DNA of 64,000 nt from JABACD01 sp047639675 (lineage in GTDB: Bacteria > Planctomycetota > UBA1135 > GCA-002686595), in the NCBI GenBank assembly GCA_047639675.1, contig JBLIOI010000004.1, forward strand, positions 22,129-86,128. The letters are read 5' to 3'. The position numbers and the translations under genes were made by a program. Shown here piece by piece: positions 17,783 to 26,681 of this stretch (positions are counted from its first letter, which is position 1; each line of letters begins with the position of its first letter). The notes under the pieces are model-generated. The model did not search any database and was not told the origin of the DNA. It saw only the letters and a list, made by a program, of their open reading frames with translations.

Positions 17783-17860
17783 CTCATTCTGTGTGGGATG
17801 CGGGGCTGGCAACGCAGCGCTCTGGCACTCACGCATCGGGCTTGGTTCAATGCGCGGGTG

Positions 17861-19663
17861 ATGTTCAGGTCCATTCTCCGTAAGTGCCTCTCGACTAAGC
17901 TCTACCTTGGCGCCTTGGTGATTTTCGTGGGTGCCTGCTCGTCTGGAGAATCAGACCAAGGCTCGGCTTTTCTCCTAGAGCAAGTGCGGCCGCGGCTTTC
18001 GGCACGAACCGGTGTGTTCCTGAACGAGGCGCTGGTCTTTCACTTCTCGGAAGAGGTCGACGGTTCCTCGGTGACTCGGGAGAGTTTGGTGATTCGTCCA
18101 CTCGCGGGTAACTCGGCGACTCCCGGTCGTTTTGAAATCGATGGCCAGCAGGTGCGCTTCGTACCTGACTTGGGACGCTCGCGTGACTTGTCGGACGGGG
18201 GCTTTCTCCCTGGAACCCGCTACGAGGTCTTGGTGCGAGGCTTCCCGGCACCGGATGGCGTCCAGTCTGCGGATGGTTCGCCCTTAGCCAAGTCTGCTCG
18301 CTTCTATTTTGAGACGGCGCAACTGAGCGAACCCCGGGTGCAGATGTTCAACGACAGGACACCGGCTGTGGGCGCTGCCATGCGTCTGGAGAAGGATCAC
18401 TTGAGCGGTAATCAATCGCTCTTGCTTAGTTGTCCAGAGCCCCTCGACCCATCGACTTTGGTCGACGGTGAATTTGTGCTCGCCCCGGCGGATGGGCTAT
18501 TGGAACCGGTTCCCCTCGACCCGCTTCTGTCCTCCAATTCAGACGAATACGGCGCGGAATTGAAGCTGCGCCCACGACGCATTTTAGGACCAGGCCGCTA
18601 CTTCTTGCGGCCGCAAGATATGGGTGGTCCAGGACGCTTGCCGAAGGTTTCCGTACGTGACTTTGGTGGCAACCAGGTTTGGTTCCCGGAGCATTCTGGC
18701 GAGCGACGTCCGATCATGGTGCTTGAGCATGGCGATGAACGCCCCGAAGTTCTGGCGAGCTTCTTAAGCGATGGCCTGCGTTCACCCTTGGTGGTGCCCG
18801 GGGTGGATGGCGCCGCGCACTGGAAGGACGACGGACTGGTGACTATTCGCTTTCCGCGCATCGCAGGGCTGGGCACAGACGGTTTCACTTCCTTGGATGG
18901 CCCTGAGTCTCGCTCGGACATACACGCCACTGGACTTACGGTGTCGAAGGGTACAACGTCGACGCTCTTGTCGGTCGCGGGGTTGGTCGTGCTGCGCGCC
19001 CAGGGGAAGATGACTATCGCCGGTAATTTGGTGCGCCGATCTGGCGAAGCGGTTCCGATCACTCGCAGCTTCGAGCGCGGCGAGACGAGTTCTGGTTGGC
19101 TACTCCGTGCACGCCAGCAAGATCAAAACTGGACGGTGATCATCGCCGGGGGTGACTTGGTGATCGACGGGGACATCAAGGTCGAAGGACCCTTATTACT
19201 TGCAGCCGGCGGTCGAATCCGAATTACGGGCCGTGTTCGAGCTCAAGCCAGCGAATTGTGGTTAGTGGGCGAAGGGGGCGGCGGTGACATCAGTCGGACG
19301 GCAAGCCACGCTGACCTGGTGCTCGATCCTCCCTTCAAGAATCCATTGGTCAATTCATTGACCTACGCGGTGCTCTCCAGCCCGATGCCACCTGAAGGTG
19401 GCGTCTCGCGCTGGCGTGGCGCCCTCGTTCAAGGGGAGGCGCGCAACGGTTCCTTCAGCGTGCGCTACCTTCCTCACGATATGCCGTTAGGCTCTCCGAT
19501 CGAGGACTGGGGCATGGTGGACTCACCGAGTGATCTGCTCGAATCCAGTTCGCTGAGAATTCTCTGCATACTGCGCGTCGATCCCGCCGACGCTGGCCAA
19601 GTCAAACCCGGTCTCTGGTATCCGCCGTTGATTGACGACGTTCGTCTCTCACGGGAGCCTTGA
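17861..19663 (+). CDS. Lipoprotein with Ig-like domain, 3
   Basis: Predicted lipoprotein of 600 residues, the shortest of the set. ATG 17861 gives a signal peptide with lipobox VGAC (Cys26); an upstream ATG at 17798 would put a poor sequence before it. The Ig-like segment contains NEALVFHFSEEVDGSSVT and TRYEVLVRGFPAPDG. The C-terminal half has the same beta-strand theme as its neighbours (GDLVIDGDIKVEG, GGRIRITGRVRA) but lacks their long Gly-rich blocks. Prepilin peptidase starts 17 nt downstream, so they may share a transcript. Confidence 0.72.
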   Translation: MFRSILRKCLSTKLYLGALVIFVGACSSGESDQGSAFLLEQVRPRLSARTGVFLNEALVFHFSEEVDGSSVTRESLVIRPLAGNSATPGRFEIDGQQVRFVPDLGRSRDLSDGGFLPGTRYEVLVRGFPAPDGVQSADGSPLAKSARFYFETAQLSEPRVQMFNDRTPAVGAAMRLEKDHLSGNQSLLLSCPEPLDPSTLVDGEFVLAPADGLLEPVPLDPLLSSNSDEYGAELKLRPRRILGPGRYFLRPQDMGGPGRLPKVSVRDFGGNQVWFPEHSGERRPIMVLEHGDERPEVLASFLSDGLRSPLVVPGVDGAAHWKDDGLVTIRFPRIAGLGTDGFTSLDGPESRSDIHATGLTVSKGTTSTLLSVAGLVVLRAQGKMTIAGNLVRRSGEAVPITRSFERGETSSGWLLRARQQDQNWTVIIAGGDLVIDGDIKVEGPLLLAAGGRIRITGRVRAQASELWLVGEGGGGDISRTASHADLVLDPPFKNPLVNSLTYAVLSSPMPPEGGVSRWRGALVQGEARNGSFSVRYLPHDMPLGSPIEDWGMVDSPSDLLESSSLRILCILRVDPADAGQVKPGLWYPPLIDDVRLSREP

Positions 19664-19680
19664 GCTTCTGAAACCAAGTA

Positions 19681-20604
19681 ATGCCTCCCGAACTCTTCTA
19701 CGTCTGGATTCTGCTTACCGGCCTCTTCGTGGGTTCGTTCTTGAACGTGGCGATCTATCGCTACCCGCTCGAAAACGTGACGGTCAACAATCCAAAGCGT
19801 TCACGTTGCCCCAAGTGCGAGCACACCTTGTCTTGGTACGAAAACGTACCACTTTTGTCCTGGCTAGTTCAGCTCGGCCGGTGTCGGCATTGCGCGGTGG
19901 GCATTCCCTGTCGCTACCCCATGGTGGAGGCCTTGACCGCGGGCTTGTGGGTTTTGGCTGCTTGGAGGGCAGGCGGGTTGGAGCACTGGCCGCTAGTCTT
20001 GGTCTGGTCGCTGGTCCTCTCGGGGCTAGTTTTGGCCACCTTCGTGGACTTCGATTGCATGGAGATTCCCGATTCGGTTTCAATTGGCGGGATGGTCGTT
20101 GGACCGCTCCTGGCCTTGGCCGTGCCCGAGTTGCATGCGGAGAGCTGGATTGCGCTGGAGCTTTCCGCAGGCAGCACTGAAGGCGTTTCACGCCTCGGCT
20201 CCTTCTGCGCCTCGTTGGCGGGCCTCAGCGTCGGCTGGGGTTCCCTGTTCATTGTGAGCTGGCTGGGGGCACGAGCTTTTGGCAAGGAGGCCATGGGATT
20301 TGGGGACGTCAAACTCCTCGGAGCGGGCGGAGCGTTCCTTGGCCCGGGGGGGGTACTCCTGGCTTTGATGCTGGCTTCGGTCCTGGCATCCATTGCTGGC
20401 ATCGGAAATATGGTGCGCTATTACTGTTTGATCCGCAGCCGTGCACGTCGCCGGGGTGTCCCTAAGCGGGTTAGAAAGGCGATTTCGGTGGCCCGGATGC
20501 TGGGACGTTATCTCCCATTCGGTCCCTATCTTGCCGCGGGGATTGGAATCGTGCTCCTGTATTGGAATGATGTCCTGGCGCTCTTGCTGCGGAACACTCC
20601 CTGA
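19681..20604 (+). CDS. pilD: Prepilin peptidase / N-methyltransferase
   Basis: Inner-membrane aspartyl protease (family A24) that cleaves prepilin leaders and methylates the new N-terminus. The N-terminal GSFLNVAIYRYP motif is present. The cytoplasmic loop has two C-x2-C pairs (CPKC, CRHC). The catalytic aspartates are in DCMEIPDSVS and GFGDVKLL. At 307 residues with several membrane helices, it is a full-length bifunctional enzyme. It should process the pilin encoded at 28314, whose G/FTLIEL site is typical. Confidence 0.93.
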   Translation: MPPELFYVWILLTGLFVGSFLNVAIYRYPLENVTVNNPKRSRCPKCEHTLSWYENVPLLSWLVQLGRCRHCAVGIPCRYPMVEALTAGLWVLAAWRAGGLEHWPLVLVWSLVLSGLVLATFVDFDCMEIPDSVSIGGMVVGPLLALAVPELHAESWIALELSAGSTEGVSRLGSFCASLAGLSVGWGSLFIVSWLGARAFGKEAMGFGDVKLLGAGGAFLGPGGVLLALMLASVLASIAGIGNMVRYYCLIRSRARRRGVPKRVRKAISVARMLGRYLPFGPYLAAGIGIVLLYWNDVLALLLRNTP

Positions 20605-20667
20605 GGGGATCGAGTGGGTCGCAGCGCGCGACAATTTCCAGACACGATTTTGAAATGGGGAGGCACA

Positions 20668-21363
20668 ATGTGGTCTCCCACGGAGGCGACAACATTGTTC
20701 AAACGACTTGATAGATGGCAGCGGGTCCTAGGCCTCCTGCTCTTTTGCGGCACTCTTGGAATGGCATCCTGCGCTAGCCCGGATCAGTACAAGAAGGCGA
20801 TTGATGAGCGCGATTCCGAGATTTCTCGGTTGCGCGACGAGCGCGCGAACTTGAAGCGCGACAAGCAACTACTTCAGGCGGAACTCGACAACATGGGGGC
20901 CCAGCTACGCGAGGCCAGCATGCGTAAGATTCCCCAGCAAGCGCTCACCCAAACGGCGAACACGGGGCTTGAAGACCTGGGTATAGGCTACGCCTACCGT
21001 GACGGCGTAGCGGTCATCACGATCCCCTCGTCCATCACATTTGGTTCCGGTAAAGCGACCCTTTCCGGTCCAGGTAAGAGTGCTTTGCAAACAGTAGCCG
21101 CGGTGCTGCGTCGCGAGCATCCTGGTTCTGTCTACTCGATCGAAGGTCATACTGACACTGACCCGATTTCAAAGTCGAAATTTGCTAACAACCGCGAGCT
21201 TTCATTGAAACGTGCAACTGCGGTGTTGATGTCTTTGGTCGAAGATTGGGGCGTGGCCGACGAACAATGCGTTGTGGTCGGCCATGGTGAATACCGTCCA
21301 AGTAATCCTTCGAAGAAGTCAGCCAACCGGCGGGTTGAGATCGTGGTCTACGGCGGTAAGTAG
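20668..21363 (+). CDS. OmpA/Pal-like peptidoglycan-binding lipoprotein
   Basis: Predicted lipoprotein of 231 residues. ATG 20668 follows GGGGAGG (20657-20663) by 4 nt, which decides the start over ATG 20614. The lipobox is MASC (Cys35), followed by a coiled-coil stretch (about 40-80, Glu/Arg/Leu heptads). The C-terminal OmpA_C/MotB domain contains SITFGSGKATLS, IEGHTDTDPI and NRELSLKRATAV, the residues that bind diaminopimelate in this family. It probably anchors the outer membrane to peptidoglycan. A strong terminator follows. Confidence 0.9.
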   Translation: MWSPTEATTLFKRLDRWQRVLGLLLFCGTLGMASCASPDQYKKAIDERDSEISRLRDERANLKRDKQLLQAELDNMGAQLREASMRKIPQQALTQTANTGLEDLGIGYAYRDGVAVITIPSSITFGSGKATLSGPGKSALQTVAAVLRREHPGSVYSIEGHTDTDPISKSKFANNRELSLKRATAVLMSLVEDWGVADEQCVVVGHGEYRPSNPSKKSANRRVEIVVYGGK

Positions 21364-21402
21364 CCCGAGCGACGCGAGGGGAACTCGCGATCCGAAAAAT
21401 GG

Positions 21403-21436
21403 AACCGGAGAGGCGCTTCAATGCGCCTCTCCGGTT
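21403..21436 (+). terminator. 14-bp perfect hairpin terminator
   Basis: AACCGGAGAGGCGC and GCGCCTCTCCGGTT pair perfectly around a 6-nt loop, followed by CATTTATA. AAAAAT just upstream gives a T-run for the opposite strand. It ends the OmpA-like gene. Confidence 0.7.
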
Positions 21437-21622
21437 CATTTATACGTGCTCGAAAACCTTCCTTACGGAGTGGTTTCCCATGAACCTTCAAGAAGAGCTA
21501 GAATGGAGGTCGCGCTTCGCAGGCTCCGGCTCGCGTGTGCTCGTTCTTCTTTCAACTCCAAGTCTGTTCTGAGTTAGCTACTCGGGACGGAGTTCTCTAA
21601 TCCACGCGCGAAGCATTCAACG

Positions 21623-23635
21623 ATGAGCACTGGCATCCAAGCAATTCGGAATATCGCATTCGTCGGACATCCCTCGTCTGGCAAGACCACCCTTGTGGAC
21701 GCGTTGGCGCATATCACAGGGGCATCCTCCCGCAAGGGCAGTGTTGCAGATGGCACAAGCATCTGCGATACAGAGCCTGAAGAGCAGGACAAGAAGCACA
21801 CGCTGCAACTCGCCGTGGTGCATGCGGAACACGGAGAGCGATTGTGGACGTTTTTGGACACGCCGGGTTATCCGGATCTAGTGGCCGAGACTTCCGGTGG
21901 GATGTTTGCCTCGGACTTGGTTTGTGCCGTTGCTAGCTGTTCAAGTGGCGTGACTTTCAACCTGCGTAAGAAGATGCGCAACGCTCACAGCTTGCACCGT
22001 CCGCGCGCGATTGTGATCACGCACCTTGATGTGGAGACCGCTGACTTCGATGAACTCGTGCTGGAGCTGCGTTCTGCGATCGGCGAAGTTTGCGTTCCTG
22101 TTCTTTTGCCGAATGGGAGTGGCGCGGACTTCACTGGGGTGCAGCGAACTTACGAGGTCGAAGGCTCGGAATGGCGCCAACGCCTAATGGATCGTGTGAT
22201 GGACGCCTGCACCGACGAGGAGCTCCTAATGGAATACCTCGACACGCAACTCCTAAGCGAGGAGCAACTGGAGAAGTTGATGCCCCATGCGATCGAGGTT
22301 GGAGCTTTGATACCGATCCTGGTGGCCAACCCGGAAAGCGGATTGGGCGTCGAGGAGATCTACAACTACTTCCGACGTTTCGCTCCCTCGCCGACCGAAG
22401 CGGAGATCGAAGATGATGCGGGCGAGAAAGTCACTCCGCTCGAAGACGGGGCGCTCGTTGCTACGGTCTTCAACGTCAAATCGGATCCGCACGTGGGCAA
22501 GGTCTGCTTGGCTCGCATCTGGAGTGGACATCTCGGCGACCATGACTTCATCCACGGCCCCGGCGATCACAAGCCTGAGAAGCTCGGCGGCTTGTTTCGC
22601 ATGATTGGAAAGAACCGGGAAGCGATCAAAACGGCCGGCCCCGGAGCGATCATCGCTTTCTCGAAGGTCGAACATGTGGCGGTAGGCGAAGCGATCAGCT
22701 CCGAAGAAGGGGCGCCACGAGTTGTCACCGCTCCGGCCCCTGGTATTCCGATGGTCTCCTTGGCCGTGACACCCAAGAGCCGCGCGGATGAGCAGAAGAT
22801 TGGCGAGGCCTTGCACAAATTGGTAGAGGAGGATCCGACCCTGACGCTCTACACGGACTCCACCACGCACGAATTGGTTGTCAGTGGGATGAGTGACTTG
22901 CACCTGCAGGTTTTGGAGAGCCGTCTCAAGCGGCGCTTCGGCGTTGAAATCGAGACCAAACTGCCCCGCATCGCCTATCGCGAAACCATGACGAAGCCCG
23001 CTGAGGGCCATCATCGTCATCGCAAACAATCTGGCGGACGAGGACAATTTGCCGAGTGCTATGTGCGCTTGATCCCGCGGCCGCGTGGGGATGGCAATGA
23101 GTTCACGGACAAAGTCGTGGGGGGCTCGATTCCGCGTAACTTGATTCCGGCAGTGGAGAAGGGCTTCATTCAGGCCTGCAAGGAGGGCGTGTTGACGAAC
23201 AATGTTGTCGTCGACGTCGACTTAGAACTCTATGACGGCAAGTTCCACGCGGTGGACTCCGATGAGGCCAGTTTCAGGATGGCCGGCGCTCGAGCTTTCC
23301 GCGAAGGATTCATGGCAGGCAAGCCGGTGCTCTTGGAGCCCGTGATGAAAGTGGAGATCCACGTGCCTGCAGATCATGCCGGAATTATCTTCTCGGATAT
23401 CACCAGTCAGCGCCGCGGGCATGTCACGGATCAGGCCAGCGAGGAAGGAGGTGCGGTGACTGTGATCAAGGCCGATGTGCCCTTGGCTTCGATGCAAACC
23501 TACCACCGAGACCTGAAGTCGCAGACTTCCGGAGAGGGCAGCTACTCCATGGGGTTCGGTAGCTACCAGGCTGTCCCTTCTACGGAACAGCAAAGAGTGC
23601 TGAAGGAGCAGGCGCGCGCGGCTGAGGAGGAGTAA
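21623..23635 (+). CDS. EF-G-like translational GTPase, atypical paralog
   Basis: EF-G-family protein of 670 residues with G domain, domain II and C-terminal EF-G domains (KQSGGRGQFAECYVR and the GSIPRNLIPAVEKGF region). G1 is GHPSSGKT (15-22). The catalytic His of the usual DTPGH is Tyr here (DTPGY, 79-83), and the NKxD motif reads THLD (133-136). Such changes mark the EF-G-like/EF-G2 group, at least one member of which (mycobacterial FusA2) is reported to lack ribosome-dependent GTPase activity. It is therefore probably not the housekeeping elongation factor. A terminator follows and separates it from pilT. Confidence 0.88.
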   Translation: MSTGIQAIRNIAFVGHPSSGKTTLVDALAHITGASSRKGSVADGTSICDTEPEEQDKKHTLQLAVVHAEHGERLWTFLDTPGYPDLVAETSGGMFASDLVCAVASCSSGVTFNLRKKMRNAHSLHRPRAIVITHLDVETADFDELVLELRSAIGEVCVPVLLPNGSGADFTGVQRTYEVEGSEWRQRLMDRVMDACTDEELLMEYLDTQLLSEEQLEKLMPHAIEVGALIPILVANPESGLGVEEIYNYFRRFAPSPTEAEIEDDAGEKVTPLEDGALVATVFNVKSDPHVGKVCLARIWSGHLGDHDFIHGPGDHKPEKLGGLFRMIGKNREAIKTAGPGAIIAFSKVEHVAVGEAISSEEGAPRVVTAPAPGIPMVSLAVTPKSRADEQKIGEALHKLVEEDPTLTLYTDSTTHELVVSGMSDLHLQVLESRLKRRFGVEIETKLPRIAYRETMTKPAEGHHRHRKQSGGRGQFAECYVRLIPRPRGDGNEFTDKVVGGSIPRNLIPAVEKGFIQACKEGVLTNNVVVDVDLELYDGKFHAVDSDEASFRMAGARAFREGFMAGKPVLLEPVMKVEIHVPADHAGIIFSDITSQRRGHVTDQASEEGGAVTVIKADVPLASMQTYHRDLKSQTSGEGSYSMGFGSYQAVPSTEQQRVLKEQARAAEEE

Positions 23636-23673
23636 GCGCCAAAGAGAGTAGCGAAGAAATTTCCGCCACTTGG

Positions 23674-23727
23674 ATCGGCGGGGTTGATGGAGTGCCTGGC
23701 ACTGCATCGACCCCGCCGATTTTTTTT
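23674..23727 (+). terminator. Rho-independent terminator after EF-G-like gene
   Basis: ATCGGCGGGGTTGATG pairs with CATCGACCCCGCCGAT (one wobble) around a 15-nt loop and is followed directly by a run of Ts. This is the most canonical intrinsic terminator in the window. Confidence 0.88.
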
Positions 23728-23905
23728 GGCTCGAAATTTTTGCAGTCACCAGCGCCGTACTGCCTTCAGTTGGGCGCGTCCGAACACCGATGGGAGACAG
23801 AAGCTACCTCCAATTCTAGCGAGTTCCCGTGATCGATCTCCGGTCCGGGTGTGGGAGGCGTACCCCAATGCAAAGAACACAACCCCCCTACGGAGAAGTG
23901 AACGC

Positions 23906-24970
23906 ATGATCACTATGGATGAACTTCTGTCGCTGATGGTGCGACAGGGCGGATCGGACCTTCACATTTCTGTTGGAAGTCCTCCCCGAATCCGTGTCCA
24001 CGGCCTATTGATGCCGGTCGATGCGGAGCCTTTGGCGGCAGACGACACTCGTCGATTGTCGACCAGTGTGCTGAACGCAGATCAGATCGCGCGCTTGGAC
24101 CGAGACTTGGAACTCGACTGTTCCTTTGGATTGGAAGGCTTCGGCCGCTTCCGGGCAAACGTCTTCTTTCAGCAAGGAAGCGTCGCGGCGGTCCTGCGAT
24201 CGATTCCGAGTGAGATTCCAGACTTCGGTCGATTGGGGATGCCCATGTCGATTTGCGAGAAGATCTGCTCGTTGCGTTCGGGTTTGGTCTTGGTCACTGG
24301 CGCGACAGGCTCCGGTAAGTCCACGTCGCTTGCGGCGATGATCAACCACGTGAACATGACTCGCCAGGCTCACATCGTGACGATTGAGGATCCGGTAGAA
24401 TTTACGCACAAGCACCGCAATTGTCTGGTGACGCAGAGAGAGGTCGGTGGCGACACGCGCGCCTTTTCCCACGCTTTGAGGAGCGTTTTGCGCCAGGACC
24501 CAGACGTCGTTCTGGTCGGCGAACTTCGTGACCATGAGACGATCGAGGCAGCCTTGACCCTGGCGGAAACCGGGCACTTGACCTTTGGAACGCTGCACAC
24601 CTCTGACGCGGTCCAAACTGCAAACCGGATCATCGACGTCTTCCCTGCGCACCAGCAATCGCAAGTGCGCACGCAGTTGTCGTTCTCGTTGGAAGCCGTG
24701 TTCTCGCAGCAGCTCATACCGACTGCAGAAGGCAATGGTCGCGCAATGGCTTCTGAGATCATGACCTGTACGCCGGCTATTCGTGCCTTGATCCGCGAGG
24801 GAAAGACACACCAGTTGTACTCACAGATTCAGACAGGCGGACGAATGGGCATGCGCACGATGGCGCAGTCTCTGGCCGAAATGGTTCGTGGTGGCAGGAT
24901 CAACATCCTCGACGCCGAGATGTCTATGAGTGATCCGTCCGAGCTTCGTACCTTGATCAAGGCAGCTTAG
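23906..24970 (+). CDS. pilT: Type IV pilus retraction ATPase PilT
   Basis: Hexameric cytoplasmic ATPase that powers pilus retraction and twitching, 354 residues. ATG 23906 follows GGAGAAG; the upstream extension to 23684 lies in the terminator and leader. MDELLSLMVRQGGSDLHISV is the classic PilT N-terminus. Walker A is GATGSGKST (about 131-140), followed by TIEDPVEF, DVVLVGELRD, TGHLTFGTLHT and the PilT-specific AIRALIREGKTHQ. The stop TAG shares one base with the GTG start of pilB, so the genes are coupled. Confidence 0.95.
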   Translation: MITMDELLSLMVRQGGSDLHISVGSPPRIRVHGLLMPVDAEPLAADDTRRLSTSVLNADQIARLDRDLELDCSFGLEGFGRFRANVFFQQGSVAAVLRSIPSEIPDFGRLGMPMSICEKICSLRSGLVLVTGATGSGKSTSLAAMINHVNMTRQAHIVTIEDPVEFTHKHRNCLVTQREVGGDTRAFSHALRSVLRQDPDVVLVGELRDHETIEAALTLAETGHLTFGTLHTSDAVQTANRIIDVFPAHQQSQVRTQLSFSLEAVFSQQLIPTAEGNGRAMASEIMTCTPAIRALIREGKTHQLYSQIQTGGRMGMRTMAQSLAEMVRGGRINILDAEMSMSDPSELRTLIKAA

Positions 24971-26670
24971 TGGTCCTCGTCTCGGGCAAGATCCGCAAGC
25001 TTCTGATCGATGAAGGCCTTGCAACGAAAGAAGGTTGGGCAGCAGCCAAGGAACGAGGGGGGAACCTGCTCGAGAACTTGGTGAACTCCGGCGATCTGTC
25101 ATCGGGCTCATTGCTTGAAGCGCTCGCTCGTGCTTCGAATTTACCGCCCGTCGACTTAGGACGCATCTCGCCAGATCAATCTGCGCTCGAACGCCTCGGC
25201 GGCGAGGCTTGCACTCAACACGGAATTCTACCGATCACGTTGAACGGTGACGTCTTGACCATCGCGGTTTGCGATCCCTTTGACGTTCTGCTCAAGGACG
25301 ATCTGCGACGTCGCAGTGGTTGCCAGATCCAATTGGTGCTGAGTCATCCGGGCGACATCAAGCAAGCGATCGACAGCGCCTTCAATTCCAGTTCACAACA
25401 AGTTGAGGATCTGCTGGAGGAAGTTACCGGCGTAACCGGTATCGAGGTTACCGTCGAGGAGGAAGCGGAATCTGTAGACCTCTCTGCAGCTTCTGGCGAC
25501 GACGCGCCCGCCGTCAAGCTGATCAACATGGTCTTGGTGCGTGCGCTAAAAGAAAAAGCCAGCGATATACACATCGAGCCGACGGACAAAGGATTGACCA
25601 TCCGATTCCGAGTGGATGGAACTTTGCACATTGCAATGACTCCGCCCAAATCTCTGCTCAGCGCCATCACATCACGTCTTAAGATTCTGGCTCAACTCGA
25701 CATCGCGGAACGCTTCGTGCCACAAGATGGCAAGTTCCAGATTCGATTTGAGGGACGCCAAATCGACTTCCGCTTGTCTATCCTGCCGGTCGTCGGTGGA
25801 GAGAAGGCGGTTATGCGAATCCTGGATGCGGGCAGCATGTCGATGGATTTAGCCGGGATGGGCTACGAGCCTATTTCGCTCCTGCACATCGAAGAGGCCA
25901 TCGCAGCTCCTTACGGGATGCTCCTGATCACAGGCCCCACGGGATCGGGCAAGTCGACGACCCTGTACTCCTGTGTACAAAAAGTGGCTACGCCTGAAAT
26001 CAACGTGACCACGGTTGAGGACCCCGTCGAGTACAGGATGCAAGGCATTAACCAGGTGGCGGTCAATCCCAAGCGGGGCATGACCTTCGCGGGCGCCTTG
26101 CGTTCAATCCTGCGCCAGGATCCGGACGTGGTCTTGGTTGGTGAGATTCGAGATAAGGAAACGGCTGACATCGCGGTCAAGGCTGCGCTGACGGGGCACT
26201 TGGTGCTTTCGACGCTGCACACAAATGACGCGGCTAGCACGGTCACGCGTATGGTCGACATGGGCGTCGACCCATTTATGATCTCGAGTTCGCTTCTTTG
26301 CGTTGGAGCTCAACGGCTTGGACGGAAGCTTTGCGAAGCTTGCAAAGTAGAGATTGAAGTGCCGGAAGAGCGGCTGCTCAAAATGGGATTCAAGCCTGAC
26401 GAGATCGGCGAGCATCAGCTCTTCGGAGCGGGGCCTGCAGGCTGTACACGTTGCAACGATGGATACCGCGGTCGCTTCGCGATCCTCGAGACACTCTCTT
26501 TTGACGATGAGCTTCGAAGGCTCGTCGTGCAGGGCGTGCCCGTTGCAGAAATCAAACGAGTCGCGATCAAGAACGGGATGATTTCCCTTCGTCGCGTCGC
26601 ATTGTTGAACGCTATGCGCGGACGGACCTCCTTAGAAGAGGTCATGCGCGTAACCATGGGTGATGAATAG
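24970..26670 (+). CDS. pilB: Pilus/type II secretion assembly ATPase PilB/GspE
   Basis: Assembly ATPase of 566 residues. The N-terminal GspE domain (about 1-150) is followed by the N2 region (SDIHIEPT), Walker A GPTGSGKST (about 320-329), TVEDPVEY, DVVLVGEIRD and HLVLSTLHTND. The zinc-binding insert has two C-x2-C pairs (CEAC, CTRC), as in PilB and GspE. GTG start at 24970 overlaps the pilT stop by one base. With pilT upstream, pilC downstream and a pilin gene after that, type IV pilus PilB is the better choice over T2SS GspE, though the two cannot be separated by sequence alone. Confidence 0.92.
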   Translation: MVLVSGKIRKLLIDEGLATKEGWAAAKERGGNLLENLVNSGDLSSGSLLEALARASNLPPVDLGRISPDQSALERLGGEACTQHGILPITLNGDVLTIAVCDPFDVLLKDDLRRRSGCQIQLVLSHPGDIKQAIDSAFNSSSQQVEDLLEEVTGVTGIEVTVEEEAESVDLSAASGDDAPAVKLINMVLVRALKEKASDIHIEPTDKGLTIRFRVDGTLHIAMTPPKSLLSAITSRLKILAQLDIAERFVPQDGKFQIRFEGRQIDFRLSILPVVGGEKAVMRILDAGSMSMDLAGMGYEPISLLHIEEAIAAPYGMLLITGPTGSGKSTTLYSCVQKVATPEINVTTVEDPVEYRMQGINQVAVNPKRGMTFAGALRSILRQDPDVVLVGEIRDKETADIAVKAALTGHLVLSTLHTNDAASTVTRMVDMGVDPFMISSSLLCVGAQRLGRKLCEACKVEIEVPEERLLKMGFKPDEIGEHQLFGAGPAGCTRCNDGYRGRFAILETLSFDDELRRLVVQGVPVAEIKRVAIKNGMISLRRVALLNAMRGRTSLEEVMRVTMGDE

Positions 26671-26681
26671 GTGATATCAAA

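Noticed and set aside
24005..24811. 268-codon antisense frame over pilT
   Set aside because: Shadow of a conserved PilT coding sequence.
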